Below are positions 55,029 through 64,000 of a stretch of DNA of 64,000 bases, one piece after another. The stretch lies in assembly GCF_010119545.1 (NCBI RefSeq), contig NZ_JAAEAA010000010.1:62001-126000 (forward strand), written 5' to 3'. The position numbers were made by a program, and so were the translations under genes. The notes beneath the pieces are model-generated. The model ran no database searches, was not told the origin of the DNA, and saw nothing but the letters and a program-made list of their open reading frames with translations. This stretch comes from Pontibacter fetidus. Its GTDB lineage: Bacteria > Bacteroidota > Bacteroidia > Cytophagales > Hymenobacteraceae. Position 1 is the first letter of the stretch. Each line of letters opens with the position of its first letter.

Positions 55029-58000
55029 ATGGCATTTGCAAAAACCAAAAAGCTAACTCAGGACTTCTCAAAAGTAACGATAAGCTTGGCTTCTCCAGAG
55101 TCAATTCTGGAGCGTTCCAACGGAGAGGTAGTTAAGCCTGAGACCATAAATTATAGAACCTATAAGCCTGAAATGGGTGGTTTATTCTGCGAAAGAATAT
55201 TCGGACCTGTAAAGGACTGGGAATGCCACTGCGGAAAGTATAAAAGAATCAGATACAAAGGTATCATCTGCGACCGTTGCGGTGTAGAGGTAACTGAAAA
55301 GAAAGTGCGTCGTGAGCGTATGGGCCATATTGAGCTTGTTGTTCCTGTAGCACATATCTGGTACTTCAAATCTCTTCCAAACAAAATTGGTTATCTGTTA
55401 GGCTTACCAACTAAGAAGCTTGACCAGATCATCTATTACGAAAGATATGTAGTTATCCAGCCGGGTATTCTGGCAGAAGACGGTGTAAATACACTGGACT
55501 TCCTGACAGAAGATGAATACCTGGATATGGTTGACAAGCTACCACGTGAGAACCAGATGTTGGATAACAATGATCCAAATAAGTTCATCGCGAAAATGGG
55601 TGCTGAAGCATTACAGATGTTACTGGAGCGCACGAACCTTGATGACCTGTCATACGAGCTTCGTCATGCCGCCGCTCACGAAACTTCGCAGCAGCGTAAA
55701 GCTGAGGCGTTGAAGCGTCTTCGTGTAGTAGAAGCATTCCGTGATGCTGCAACAAGAATTGAGAACAGACCTGAATGGATGATCATCCGCATGGTGCCTG
55801 TTATCCCGCCAGAACTTCGTCCGCTTGTTCCGTTAGATGGTGGCCGTTTTGCTACGTCTGACTTGAACGACCTTTACCGTCGTGTTATCATCCGTAACAA
55901 CCGTCTGAAGCGTCTGATCGAGATCAAAGCTCCTGAAGTAATTCTTCGTAACGAGAAGCGTATGCTGCAAGAAGCGGTAGACTCCCTGTTCGACAACTCA
56001 CGTAAAGTGAACGCTGTTCGTGCTGAAGGTAACCGTGCGCTGAAATCACTATCAGATATGCTGAAAGGTAAGCAGGGACGTTTCCGTCAGAACTTACTTG
56101 GTAAGCGTGTTGACTACTCTGGCCGTTCGGTAATTGTGGTTGGGCCTGAACTGAAGCTTCATGAGTGCGGTCTGCCTAAGAACATGGCAGCTGAGCTTTT
56201 CAAGCCGTTCATCATCCGCAAGCTGATCGAAAGAGGTATAGTTAAGACTGTAAAGTCAGCTAAGAAAATTGTAGACCGTAAGGACCCTGTAGTTTGGGAT
56301 ATCCTGGAGAATGTGCTGAAAGGCCATCCGGTACTCCTTAACCGTGCTCCTACACTACACAGACTTGGTATACAAGCATTCCAGCCAAAACTGATCGAAG
56401 GTAAGGCAATCCAGTTACACCCACTTGTGTGTACGGCATTCAACGCCGACTTTGACGGTGACCAGATGGCGGTGCACGTTCCACTTGGACCTGCTGCAAT
56501 CTTGGAAGCCTCTATGCTGATGCTTGCTTCGCACAACATCCTTAACCCTGCTAACGGTGCTCCAATTGCAGTACCTTCTCAGGACATGGTTCTAGGTTTA
56601 TACTATGTAACCAAAGGAAAGCGTAGCACAGAGAACGAAACTATCAAAGGAGAAGGTATGAGCTTCTATTCTCCTGAAGAAGTTATTATTGCTATCAACG
56701 AAGGTCGCCTTTCAAAGCATGCACACATTAGAGTGCGTGTTAACGTGAAAAACGAGAAAGGGGAAATTGAGAATAAATTAACAGAAACAGTAGCTGGTCG
56801 TGTATTATTCAACCAATTCGTTCCTGCAGAAGTTGGATACATTGATGAATTACTGACGAAGAAAAAACTTCAGCAGGTAATTTCCCGCGTGTTCAAAGAG
56901 ACAGGTATGGCTCGTACCGCTCACTTCCTGGATGATATCAAAACACTAGGCTTCCAGTCTGCTTACAAAGGCGGTCTGTCAATGGGCCTTGGTGATATCA
57001 ATATCCCGGCAGAGAAAGAAGTATTGGTTGAGCAGGCTAAGAAAGATGTAGATGCTGTATGGCAAAACTACTCGATGGGTCTGATCACAGATAACGAGCG
57101 TTACAACCAGGTTATCGATATCTGGACACGTATCAACAACCAAATTACTGAAACGTTAATGCGTCGTCTGGAAAATGAAGATCAGGGCTTTAACTCTATC
57201 TTCATGATGATGCACTCAGGAGCCCGTGGTTCAAGAGAGCAGATCCGTCAGCTGGGTGGTATGCGTGGTCTGATGGCGAAGCCTCAGAAATCATTACAGG
57301 GTTCAGTAGGTGAAATTATAGAAAACCCGATCCTTTCTAACTTTAAGGAAGGTCTGGATGTAATCGAGTACTTCATCTCTACACACGGTGCTCGTAAAGG
57401 TCTTGCCGATACGGCTCTTAAAACGGCGGATGCTGGTTACCTGACTCGTCGTCTGGTAGACGTGTCGCAGGACGTGATTGTGAACGAGGAAGACTGCGGT
57501 ACATTGCGTGGTCTGGAAGTTAGTGCACTTAAGGATAACGAAGATATAGTTGAGTCTCTGTCTGAGCGTATCCTTGGTCGTGTAACTGTACACGATGTTT
57601 ATGATCCAATTACGAATGAACTTATAGTTGAGTCTGGTTCAGAGATCACAGAAGAAGTAGCACGTGATATTGAAAACACAGCTATTGAGTTTGTAGAGAT
57701 CCGTTCGGTACTTACTTGTGAGTCTAAGCGTGGTATCTGTGCTAAATGCTACGGCCGTAACCTGGCAACAGGCTTTATGGTGCAGAAAGGTGAAGCAGTA
57801 GGTGTAATTGCAGCTCAGTCAATTGGTGAGCCAGGTACACAGCTGACACTACGTACATTCCACGTGGGTGGTACGGCATCTAACATTGCGGTAGAAGCAA
57901 CTATAAAAGCTAAATTCTCTGGTAAGATCGAGTATGAAGACGTGCGTACAATCGACACGATCAACAACGAAGGTGAACCAGTGAAAGTAGTTATGGGACG

Positions 58001-59345
58001 TTCCGGTGAAGTGAAAATAGTCGACCCAAATACTGGCAAACTATATATCTCTAACCACGTGCCTTATGGTTCATTCCTGACTGTAACAGATGGTCAAACT
58101 ATAGAAAAAGGGGATAATATCTGTAGCTGGGATCCATATAACGCAGTTATACTTTCAGAGTTTGATGGTACAGTTGCATATGAGTCGATCATTGAAGGTA
58201 TCACTTACCGTGAGGAGTCAGATGAGCAGACAGGTTACCGTGAAAAAGTTATTATCGATACAAAAGATAAGACACAGAACCCGGCTATACTTGTAAATCC
58301 TAAGAATGGTGAATCAAAAGGATATAACATTCCGGTTGGTGCACATATCGTGGTGGAAGATGGCGAGAAAATCAAAGCGGGACATATCCTGGTGAAGATA
58401 CCTCGTGCAATTGGTAAAACACGTGACATTACGGGTGGTCTGCCACGAGTTACCGAATTATTCGAAGCGCGTAACCCTTCTAACCCGGCCGTTGTGTCTG
58501 AAATTGATGGTGTTGTAACATATGGTAGCGTGAAGCGTGGTAACCGTGAAATCTTCATTGAGTCGAAAGATGGCGTGAAGAAGAAATACATGGTTCCACT
58601 TTCGAAGCACATCCTCGTTCAGGACAATGACTTCGTTCGTGCAGGTATGCCATTATCAGATGGTGCTATAACGCCTACAGATATTCTGAATATCCAAGGA
58701 CCGGGTGCAGTACAGGAGTACCTGGTAAATGAGATACAGGAAGTATATCGTCTGCAGGGTGTGAAGATCAATGACAAGCACATTGAAGTCGTGGTTCGCC
58801 AGATGATGCAGAAAGTAGTGATACTTGATCCGGGTGATACTAGCTTCCTGGAACATCAGGTGGTGGATAAGATTATGTTCATGGAAGAGAACGACCGCAT
58901 CATCGATATGAAAGTTGTTGAAGAAGCAGGTGATTCAGCTACGATGAAGCCAGGCCAGATAGTTACAGCACGTCGTTTACGTGATGAAAACTCAAGTCTG
59001 AAGCGTCGTGACCTGAGACTGGTAACGGTTAGAGATGCGTCACCGGCAGTATCTCGCCCAACCTTGCAAGGTATAACGCAGGCATCATTAGGTACGCAAA
59101 GCTTTATCTCAGCAGCATCGTTCCAGGAAACTACAAAAGTACTGAGCGAAGCAGCTATTAAGGGTAAAGCAGATGAGCTGTTAGGTCTGAAAGAGAACGT
59201 AATTGTTGGTCACCTGATCCCGGCTGGTACTGGATTGAAAGAGTATCAGAAACTGATCGTGGGTAGCCAGGAAGAGTACGATTCGTTGACAGAGTCTAAA
59301 AGAACATCAGCTAAAACTAAACAGCAGGCACTGCAAAATAAATAA
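55029..59345 (+). CDS. rpoC: RNA polymerase beta' subunit
   Basis: The 1438-aa protein has the N-terminal zinc site ([20 protein letters not shown]), the Mg-binding [15 protein letters not shown], the bridge-helix/trigger-loop area and the second zinc region with [13 protein letters not shown]. Full length. Several rare ATA codons occur in TATAGTT or TATACTT strings (57545, 57623, 58143). It is followed 8 bp later by the DUF3467 gene. Confidence 0.99.
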   Translation: MAFAKTKKLTQDFSKVTISLASPESILERSNGEVVKPETINYRTYKPEMGGLFCERIFGPVKDWECHCGKYKRIRYKGIICDRCGVEVTEKKVRRERMGHIELVVPVAHIWYFKSLPNKIGYLLGLPTKKLDQIIYYERYVVIQPGILAEDGVNTLDFLTEDEYLDMVDKLPRENQMLDNNDPNKFIAKMGAEALQMLLERTNLDDLSYELRHAAAHETSQQRKAEALKRLRVVEAFRDAATRIENRPEWMIIRMVPVIPPELRPLVPLDGGRFATSDLNDLYRRVIIRNNRLKRLIEIKAPEVILRNEKRMLQEAVDSLFDNSRKVNAVRAEGNRALKSLSDMLKGKQGRFRQNLLGKRVDYSGRSVIVVGPELKLHECGLPKNMAAELFKPFIIRKLIERGIVKTVKSAKKIVDRKDPVVWDILENVLKGHPVLLNRAPTLHRLGIQAFQPKLIEGKAIQLHPLVCTAFNADFDGDQMAVHVPLGPAAILEASMLMLASHNILNPANGAPIAVPSQDMVLGLYYVTKGKRSTENETIKGEGMSFYSPEEVIIAINEGRLSKHAHIRVRVNVKNEKGEIENKLTETVAGRVLFNQFVPAEVGYIDELLTKKKLQQVISRVFKETGMARTAHFLDDIKTLGFQSAYKGGLSMGLGDINIPAEKEVLVEQAKKDVDAVWQNYSMGLITDNERYNQVIDIWTRINNQITETLMRRLENEDQGFNSIFMMMHSGARGSREQIRQLGGMRGLMAKPQKSLQGSVGEIIENPILSNFKEGLDVIEYFISTHGARKGLADTALKTADAGYLTRRLVDVSQDVIVNEEDCGTLRGLEVSALKDNEDIVESLSERILGRVTVHDVYDPITNELIVESGSEITEEVARDIENTAIEFVEIRSVLTCESKRGICAKCYGRNLATGFMVQKGEAVGVIAAQSIGEPGTQLTLRTFHVGGTASNIAVEATIKAKFSGKIEYEDVRTIDTINNEGEPVKVVMGRSGEVKIVDPNTGKLYISNHVPYGSFLTVTDGQTIEKGDNICSWDPYNAVILSEFDGTVAYESIIEGITYREESDEQTGYREKVIIDTKDKTQNPAILVNPKNGESKGYNIPVGAHIVVEDGEKIKAGHILVKIPRAIGKTRDITGGLPRVTELFEARNPSNPAVVSEIDGVVTYGSVKRGNREIFIESKDGVKKKYMVPLSKHILVQDNDFVRAGMPLSDGAITPTDILNIQGPGAVQEYLVNEIQEVYRLQGVKINDKHIEVVVRQMMQKVVILDPGDTSFLEHQVVDKIMFMEENDRIIDMKVVEEAGDSATMKPGQIVTARRLRDENSSLKRRDLRLVTVRDASPAVSRPTLQGITQASLGTQSFISAASFQETTKVLSEAAIKGKADELLGLKENVIVGHLIPAGTGLKEYQKLIVGSQEEYDSLTESKRTSAKTKQQALQNK

Positions 59346-59353
59346 GGTATAAC

Positions 59354-59671
59354 ATGGCAGAAGAACAGCAAAACCAGAATCAAATAAACATTGAGTTAAC
59401 GGAAGAGGTAGCAGAAGGGCAGTATGCCAACTTAGCTATGATTGCTCATTCCAGCAGCGAATTTGTTATTGATTTTATTCGTCTGATGCCAGGTTTGCCT
59501 AAAGCAAAAGTAAAATCAAGAGTTGTTATCACACCAGAGCATGCTAAGAGATTATTAGCAGCTCTGGCTGATAACATCAAAAAATACGAAAGTAGCTTTG
59601 GTGATATCAAGCAGGCAAATGAAACACCGTCTTTCCCGATGAACTTCGGAGGAACAGTTGGTGAAGCATAA
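59354..59671 (+). CDS. DUF3467 family protein
   Basis: The 105-aa acidic protein contains the conserved region ANLAMIAHSSSEFVIDFIRLMPGLPKAKVKSRVVITPEHAKRLL. It starts 8 bp after rpoC, a link conserved in Bacteroidota. The family has no set function; a role around transcription is only suggested by position. It is followed by the rpsL promoter, so it ends the rpoBC unit. Confidence 0.88.
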   Translation: MAEEQQNQNQINIELTEEVAEGQYANLAMIAHSSSEFVIDFIRLMPGLPKAKVKSRVVITPEHAKRLLAALADNIKKYESSFGDIKQANETPSFPMNFGGTVGEA

Positions 59672-59697
59672 GATGCTAATAATTAAATAATTAAAAT

Positions 59698-59729
59698 TTT
59701 GAAATTGCAAAGTGATTTTTATACCTTTG
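59698..59729 (+). promoter_or_regulatory. Promoter of the str operon (rpsL)
   Basis: TTTG (59698-59701), 20 bp, TACCTTTG (59722-59729): an almost perfect Bacteroidota promoter, 46 bp before the rpsL ATG. Confidence 0.8.
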
Positions 59730-59775
59730 CAGTCCAAAAATTAAAGTGGAAAAATCTATAATTAACAGATTGTAA

Positions 59776-60189
59776 ATGCCTACTATACAGCAATTAGTAA
59801 GAAAAGGCAGAGAGAAACTGACTTCAAAGTCAAAGTCTCCAGCCTTGGATTCATGCCCGCAGCGTCGTGGAGTATGTACAAGAGTATATACTACAACGCC
59901 AAAGAAACCAAACTCTGCAATGCGTAAAGTTGCAAGGGTAAGATTAACAAATGGTAAAGAGGTGAACGCCTACATACCAGGTGAAGGACATAACCTACAG
60001 GAACACTCAATTGTTCTGATCAGAGGTGGTAGAGTAAAAGACCTTCCAGGTGTTCGTTACCACATCGTACGTGGTGCACTGGATACAGCAGGTGTAAACG
60101 GCCGTCTTCAGTCACGTTCTAAGTACGGTGCTAAGAGACCTAAACCAGGACAAGCGCCAGCAGCTGCCGGAAAAGGTAAAAAGAAATAA
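59776..60189 (+). CDS. rpsL: 30S ribosomal protein S12
   Basis: The 137-aa protein sits at the decoding centre. Family blocks: [29 protein letters not shown] and [16 protein letters not shown], where the Lys residues tied to streptomycin sensitivity (TTPKKP and RVKDLP) are the normal ones. The C-terminal tail is Ala/Gly/Lys-rich. It is the first gene of rpsL-rpsG-fusA-rpsJ. Confidence 0.99.
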   Translation: MPTIQQLVRKGREKLTSKSKSPALDSCPQRRGVCTRVYTTTPKKPNSAMRKVARVRLTNGKEVNAYIPGEGHNLQEHSIVLIRGGRVKDLPGVRYHIVRGALDTAGVNGRLQSRSKYGAKRPKPGQAPAAAGKGKKK

Positions 60190-60207
60190 TAAATAGCATT
60201 TAATACA

Positions 60208-60675
60208 ATGAGAAAAGCAAAGCCGAAGAGTAGAATTCTCCTTCCAGATCCAAAATATAAAGAAACATTAGTAACACGTTTTGTAAACTACCTAATGGTA
60301 GATGGCAAGAAAAGTGTTGCTTATGGTATCTTCTATGATGCTGTAGATCTAGTAGAGCAAAGAACAAAAGAAAACGGTCTTGAAACTTGGAAGAAGGCAT
60401 TGAATAACATCATGCCTAGTGTAGAAGTTAAAAGCCGTCGTGTAGGAGGAGCTACTTTCCAAGTGCCGACTGAGGTTCGTCCGGACCGCAGAGTATCTCT
60501 GGGAATCAAATGGATGATTTCCTACTCACGCAAGAGAGGTGAGAAGACAATGAAAGATAAATTAGCAGGTGAAATTATTGCAGCTGCTAAGGGTGAAGGT
60601 GCTGCCGTTAAGAAAAAAGACGATACGCACAGAATGGCAGAAGCGAACAAAGCATTCTCACACTTTAGATTCTAG
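60208..60675 (+). CDS. rpsG: 30S ribosomal protein S7
   Basis: The 155-aa protein starts assembly of the 30S head. Blocks: [38 protein letters not shown], and [20 protein letters not shown]. Normal length. It is 18 bp after rpsL and 2 bp before fusA, so fusA is likely translated by coupling. Confidence 0.99.
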   Translation: MRKAKPKSRILLPDPKYKETLVTRFVNYLMVDGKKSVAYGIFYDAVDLVEQRTKENGLETWKKALNNIMPSVEVKSRRVGGATFQVPTEVRPDRRVSLGIKWMISYSRKRGEKTMKDKLAGEIIAAAKGEGAAVKKKDDTHRMAEANKAFSHFRF

Positions 60676-60677
60676 TA

Positions 60678-62780
60678 ATGGCAAGAGACTTAAAATATAC
60701 CAGAAATATTGGTATTGCTGCGCACATCGATGCTGGTAAAACCACTACAACTGAGCGTATTCTTTATTATACAGGTAAATCTCACAAGTTAGGTGAAGTA
60801 CACGAAGGTGGAGCTACAACTGACTGGATGGAACAGGAGCAGGAGCGTGGTATTACAATCACATCTGCGGCTGTAACTGTAAACTGGCCATATAGAGGCA
60901 ACGATTACCATATCAACATCATTGATACGCCAGGTCACGTAGACTTTACTGTAGAAGTGAACCGCTCACTTCGTGTTCTTGATGGTCTTGTGTTCCTTTT
61001 CAGTGCTGTTGATGGCGTAGAGCCTCAGTCAGAAACGAACTGGAGACTTGCTGACAACTATAAAGTTGCTCGTCTTGGTTTCGTTAACAAAATGGACCGT
61101 TCGGGTGCTGACTTCCTTGCTGTTTGTAAGCAGGTGAAAGAAATGCTTGGCAGCAATGCTGTAGCTTTACAGTTACCTATTGGTTCAGAAGATAACTTTA
61201 AAGGAGTTGTTGACTTAGTAAACTTCCGTGGTATCGTTTGGAATGAATCAGATAAAGGTATGACCTTCACTGAGGTTCCTATTCCGGATGATATGTTGGA
61301 GGAAGCTGAAGAGTACAGAGAGAAACTTCTTGAAGCAGTAGCTGAGTACGACGAATCTTTGATGGAGAAATACTTCGAAGATCCTAACTCAATTACAGAA
61401 GCTGAAATCTTAGCTGCACTTCGTGCTGCAACTATAGATATGGCAATTGTTCCGATGCTTTGTGGTTCTTCTTTCAAGAACAAAGGTGTTCAGACAATGC
61501 TTGACTATGTAATGGCCCTTTTACCATCGCCGATGGACAAAGAAAGCATCATAGGTACAAACCCTGATACGGATGCTGAAGTAGCAAGAAAACCATCAGC
61601 AAGCGATCCATTTGCTGGTTTAGCATTTAAAATTGCTACTGACCCTTATGTAGGTCGTCTTTGCTTTGTTCGTGCATACTCAGGTGTTCTTGAGTCAGGT
61701 TCTTATGTGTTCAATACGCGTTCAAATAACAAGGAGCGTATCTCGCGTATTTTCCAGATGCATGCCAACAAGCAAAACCAGATCGAAAGATTGGAAGCTG
61801 GTGATATTGCAGCGGTAGTAGGTTTCAAGGATATCAAAACTGGTGACACGCTTTGCGATCAGAACCATAAGATCGTTCTTGAATCTATGGAGTTCCCAGA
61901 GCCGGTTATCGGATATGCAATTGAGCCTAAAACTCAGGCTGACTCTGATAAAATGGGTATGGCAATCGCTAAGCTTGTGGAAGAAGATCCAACGCTACAG
62001 GTAAATACTGATGAGGAAACTGGTCAGACTATCCTGAGAGGTATGGGTGAACTACACCTGGAGATCATCATTGACCGTATGAAGCGTGAGTTCAAAGTTG
62101 AATTGAACCAGGGTGCTCCACAGGTTGCTTACAAAGAAACTATCACTAAGAAGGTTGAGCACCGCGAAGTGTTCAAGAAGCAGTCAGGTGGTCGTGGTAA
62201 GTTTGCCGACATCGTATTTGAGATGGGGCCACGTGAAGATGGTAAGCAGGGTCTTGAATTCGAAAACGCTATTGTAGGTGGTGTTATCCCAAGAGAATTC
62301 ATTCCAGCTGTACAGAAAGGTTTCGAAGAAGCGATGAAGAACGGTATTCTTGCCGGTTTCCCTATCGATTCAATGAAAGTACGTCTGTTCCATGGTTCAT
62401 TCCACGATGTTGACTCTGACTCATTATCATTTGAATTAGCAGCGCGTCAAGGTTTCAAAGAAGCAGGTAAGCAGTGTGCTCCTAAACTTCTAGAGCCGAT
62501 CATGGCGGTTGATGTTGTTACTCCAGATGAGTACACAGGTCCTGTAACAGGTGACCTGAACAGAAGAAGAGGTATCATGAAAGGTATGGATACAAAAGGT
62601 ACATCAACTGTAGTAAAAGCAGATGTTCCGTTATCAGAACTTTTCGGTTATGTTACTGACCTTCGTACAATAACATCAGGTAGAGCTACAGCTTCTTTAA
62701 CTTTCTCACATTATGAGCAAGTACCACAGAACTTAGCAGATGGCATCATTGCCAAAATTAAAGGAACATCAGCTAAATAG
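60678..62780 (+). CDS. fusA: Elongation factor G
   Basis: EF-G drives translocation and, with Frr, ribosome recycling. The 700-aa protein has GTPase motifs [35 protein letters not shown] and NKMDRSG, followed by domains II-V with [12 protein letters not shown] and [19 protein letters not shown]. Normal length. Its start is 2 bp after rpsG. rpsJ follows after 11 bp. Confidence 0.99.
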   Translation: MARDLKYTRNIGIAAHIDAGKTTTTERILYYTGKSHKLGEVHEGGATTDWMEQEQERGITITSAAVTVNWPYRGNDYHINIIDTPGHVDFTVEVNRSLRVLDGLVFLFSAVDGVEPQSETNWRLADNYKVARLGFVNKMDRSGADFLAVCKQVKEMLGSNAVALQLPIGSEDNFKGVVDLVNFRGIVWNESDKGMTFTEVPIPDDMLEEAEEYREKLLEAVAEYDESLMEKYFEDPNSITEAEILAALRAATIDMAIVPMLCGSSFKNKGVQTMLDYVMALLPSPMDKESIIGTNPDTDAEVARKPSASDPFAGLAFKIATDPYVGRLCFVRAYSGVLESGSYVFNTRSNNKERISRIFQMHANKQNQIERLEAGDIAAVVGFKDIKTGDTLCDQNHKIVLESMEFPEPVIGYAIEPKTQADSDKMGMAIAKLVEEDPTLQVNTDEETGQTILRGMGELHLEIIIDRMKREFKVELNQGAPQVAYKETITKKVEHREVFKKQSGGRGKFADIVFEMGPREDGKQGLEFENAIVGGVIPREFIPAVQKGFEEAMKNGILAGFPIDSMKVRLFHGSFHDVDSDSLSFELAARQGFKEAGKQCAPKLLEPIMAVDVVTPDEYTGPVTGDLNRRRGIMKGMDTKGTSTVVKADVPLSELFGYVTDLRTITSGRATASLTFSHYEQVPQNLADGIIAKIKGTSAK

Positions 62781-62791
62781 TTGTTACAAAA

Positions 62792-63097
62792 ATGAATCAG
62801 AAAATAAGAATTAAATTAAAGTCTTACGATCACAATTTAGTTGATAAGTCATCTGAGAAGATCGTTAAAGCAGTAAAAGCAACAGGAGCTATAGTTAGTG
62901 GTCCGATTCCACTTCCAACTGAGAAAGATAAATTTACTGTGTTGAGATCACCACACGTAAATAAAAAGTCTCGTGAGCAGTTCCAGTTATGTACTTACAA
63001 GAGATTAGTAGATATTTATTCAACTAGCTCTAAAACAGTAGATGCACTAATGAAGCTAGAGTTACCAAGCGGTGTTGATGTAGAGATCAAAGTTTGA
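62792..63097 (+). CDS. rpsJ: 30S ribosomal protein S10
   Basis: The 101-aa protein binds the 30S head and also NusB in antitermination. Blocks: [50 protein letters not shown] and GVDVEIKV. Normal length. A strong terminator directly follows, so S10 is cut off from the rest of the S10 operon. Confidence 0.99.
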   Translation: MNQKIRIKLKSYDHNLVDKSSEKIVKAVKATGAIVSGPIPLPTEKDKFTVLRSPHVNKKSREQFQLCTYKRLVDIYSTSSKTVDALMKLELPSGVDVEIKV

Positions 63098-63114
63098 TAA
63101 ACTCACAATCCAAT

Positions 63115-63152
63115 AAAAAAAGAGAACCATAGCAATATGGTTCTCTTTTTTT
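63115..63152 (+). terminator. Strong terminator between rpsJ and rplC
   Basis: A 17-bp perfect stem (63115-63131 with 63136-63152) of A-run, GAGAACCATA and its complement, followed by T's. With the promoter at 63183 it splits the S10 operon after rpsJ. Confidence 0.9.
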
Positions 63153-63182
63153 ATGACCTGATTAAGAATATTTTACAGAAGA

Positions 63183-63215
63183 GTTGTTAAGAAATATTTA
63201 TTTTTCTTAACTTTG
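63183..63215 (+). promoter_or_regulatory. Promoter of rplC and the rest of the S10 operon
   Basis: GTTG (63183-63186), 21 bp, TAACTTTG (63208-63215). It lies about 60 bp before the rplC ATG and after the terminator that follows rpsJ. Confidence 0.65.
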
Positions 63216-63276
63216 CACTCCCTTAGCTAAAGCTATGGGGTGATAATATTGTATCCATCTATAAAAAACAAGTTGA

Positions 63277-63894
63277 ATGCCTGGAATTATCGGTAAAAAA
63301 ATCGGAATGACAAGCCTCTTCACACCAGATGGTAAAAACATACCAGTAACGCTTATTCAAGCAGGACCGTGTGTTGTTACTCAGGTGAAGACGGTAGAGA
63401 ACGATGGCTATGCTGCAGTACAGCTTGGCTTCGGTGACAAGAAGCTGAAAAGAGTAACAAAAGCAGAAGCTGGTCATTACAAGAAAACTAATACGGCTCC
63501 TAAGAAAAAGGTTGCAGAATTTGATGCAGAAGGTGTGTCATTAAATGCAGGAGATGTGGTTGACGCCAGCCTTTTCATTGAAGGTGAGTTTGTTGATGTG
63601 GTAGGAACATCAAAAGGTAAAGGCTTTCAGGGTGTTGTAAAACGCCATGGCTTTGCTGGTGTTGGTGGTCAGACGCACGGTCAGCACAACAGGGCAAGAC
63701 ACCCAGGTTCAATTGGTGCATGTTCTTGGCCATCAAGAGTATTCAAGGGAATGCGAATGGCAGGTAGAACAGGCGGTAACAGAGTTACTATCCAAAACCT
63801 GACAATCATGCGAGTTATCGCTGATAAAAATCTTTTAGTAGTTAGCGGCTCTGTACCAGGTGCCAAAAACTCTTACGTTTTAATCGAGAAATAA
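63277..63894 (+). CDS. rplC: 50S ribosomal protein L3
   Basis: The 205-aa protein is an early assembly protein of the 50S subunit. It starts [20 protein letters not shown] and contains [17 protein letters not shown] and the [16 protein letters not shown] loop near the peptidyl transferase centre. Normal length. rplD starts 1 bp after its stop. Confidence 0.99.
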   Translation: MPGIIGKKIGMTSLFTPDGKNIPVTLIQAGPCVVTQVKTVENDGYAAVQLGFGDKKLKRVTKAEAGHYKKTNTAPKKKVAEFDAEGVSLNAGDVVDASLFIEGEFVDVVGTSKGKGFQGVVKRHGFAGVGGQTHGQHNRARHPGSIGACSWPSRVFKGMRMAGRTGGNRVTIQNLTIMRVIADKNLLVVSGSVPGAKNSYVLIEK

Positions 63895-63895
63895 A

Positions 63896-64000
63896 ATGGA
63901 GCTTTCTGTATTGAATATTAAAGGTGAAGATACAGGTAGAAAGATCGCTCTTTCTGATGCTGTATTTGGCGCTGAGCCAAATGAGCATGCAATGTATCTT
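63896..64000 (+). CDS. rplD: 50S ribosomal protein L4, partial (5' end)
   Basis: The first 35 codons read [21 protein letters not shown] and onward, ending at the window edge. This is the N-terminal strand-helix start of L4. The gene continues beyond the window. It starts 1 bp after rplC. Confidence 0.9.
   Translation, partial: MELSVLNIKGEDTGRKIALSDAVFGAEPNEHAMYL

Overview
The window looks like part of a Bacteroidota chromosome, most likely Cytophagales/Hymenobacteraceae (Pontibacter-like). Supporting points are the promoter style (TTTG, about 19-21 bp, then TAnnTTTG), weak Shine-Dalgarno sites, the gene orders rpsU-xerC-hpf and tRNA-tuf-tRNA-secE-nusG-rplKAJL-rpoBC-DUF3467-rpsLG-fusA-rpsJ, lipoproteins with acidic residues after the lipobox Cys, and a TonB receptor/surface lipoprotein pair. 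The genus is inferred by eye only. No insertion sequence, prophage, rRNA or CRISPR array was seen.

Layout. 0-11 kb: PAP2 phosphatase, metK, the rpsU-xerC-hpf group, an acyl-CoA dehydrogenase, then a run of plus-strand genes (PHP phosphatase, SDR epimerase, TPR protein, phosphosulfolactate synthase-like protein, aroE, YkvA-like protein). 11-15 kb: an ECF sigma factor overlapping a gene for a protein with an N-terminal inner-membrane helix and a C-terminal outer-membrane barrel-like domain, followed by three small lipoproteins. This is the best candidate for an unusual system: a dual-membrane anti-sigma module. 15-22 kb: uvrB, a fasciclin lipoprotein, a B12-binding radical SAM protein and small membrane or lipoproteins. 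22-23 kb: a repeat-rich spacer. 22.9-26.3 kb: a B12 uptake unit (cobalamin riboswitch, BtuB-like receptor, BtuG-like propeller lipoprotein). 26-38 kb: mpg, GT39, small stress-type proteins, a THUMP-like methyltransferase, a DUF4397 lipoprotein, ahcY, a LytTR regulator with a large propeller histidine kinase, and GT4. 38.8-46 kb: ECF sigma and zinc-type anti-sigma, gmk, nadD, frr, pyrH, a biotin carrier protein and an M1 aminopeptidase. 46-64 kb: four tRNAs and the transcription/translation supercluster, cut off inside rplD.

Across the whole window there is a striking excess of the palindrome AACTATAGTT and its core CTATAG, plus the related string TATACTT/AAGTATA. They occur in spacers, terminator stems and loops, a riboswitch arm, stop codons and coding sequence. 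In highly expressed genes the same bias survives mainly as Ile-Val written ATA-GTT. This resembles a highly iterated palindrome (like cyanobacterial HIP1) and is the second main lead.
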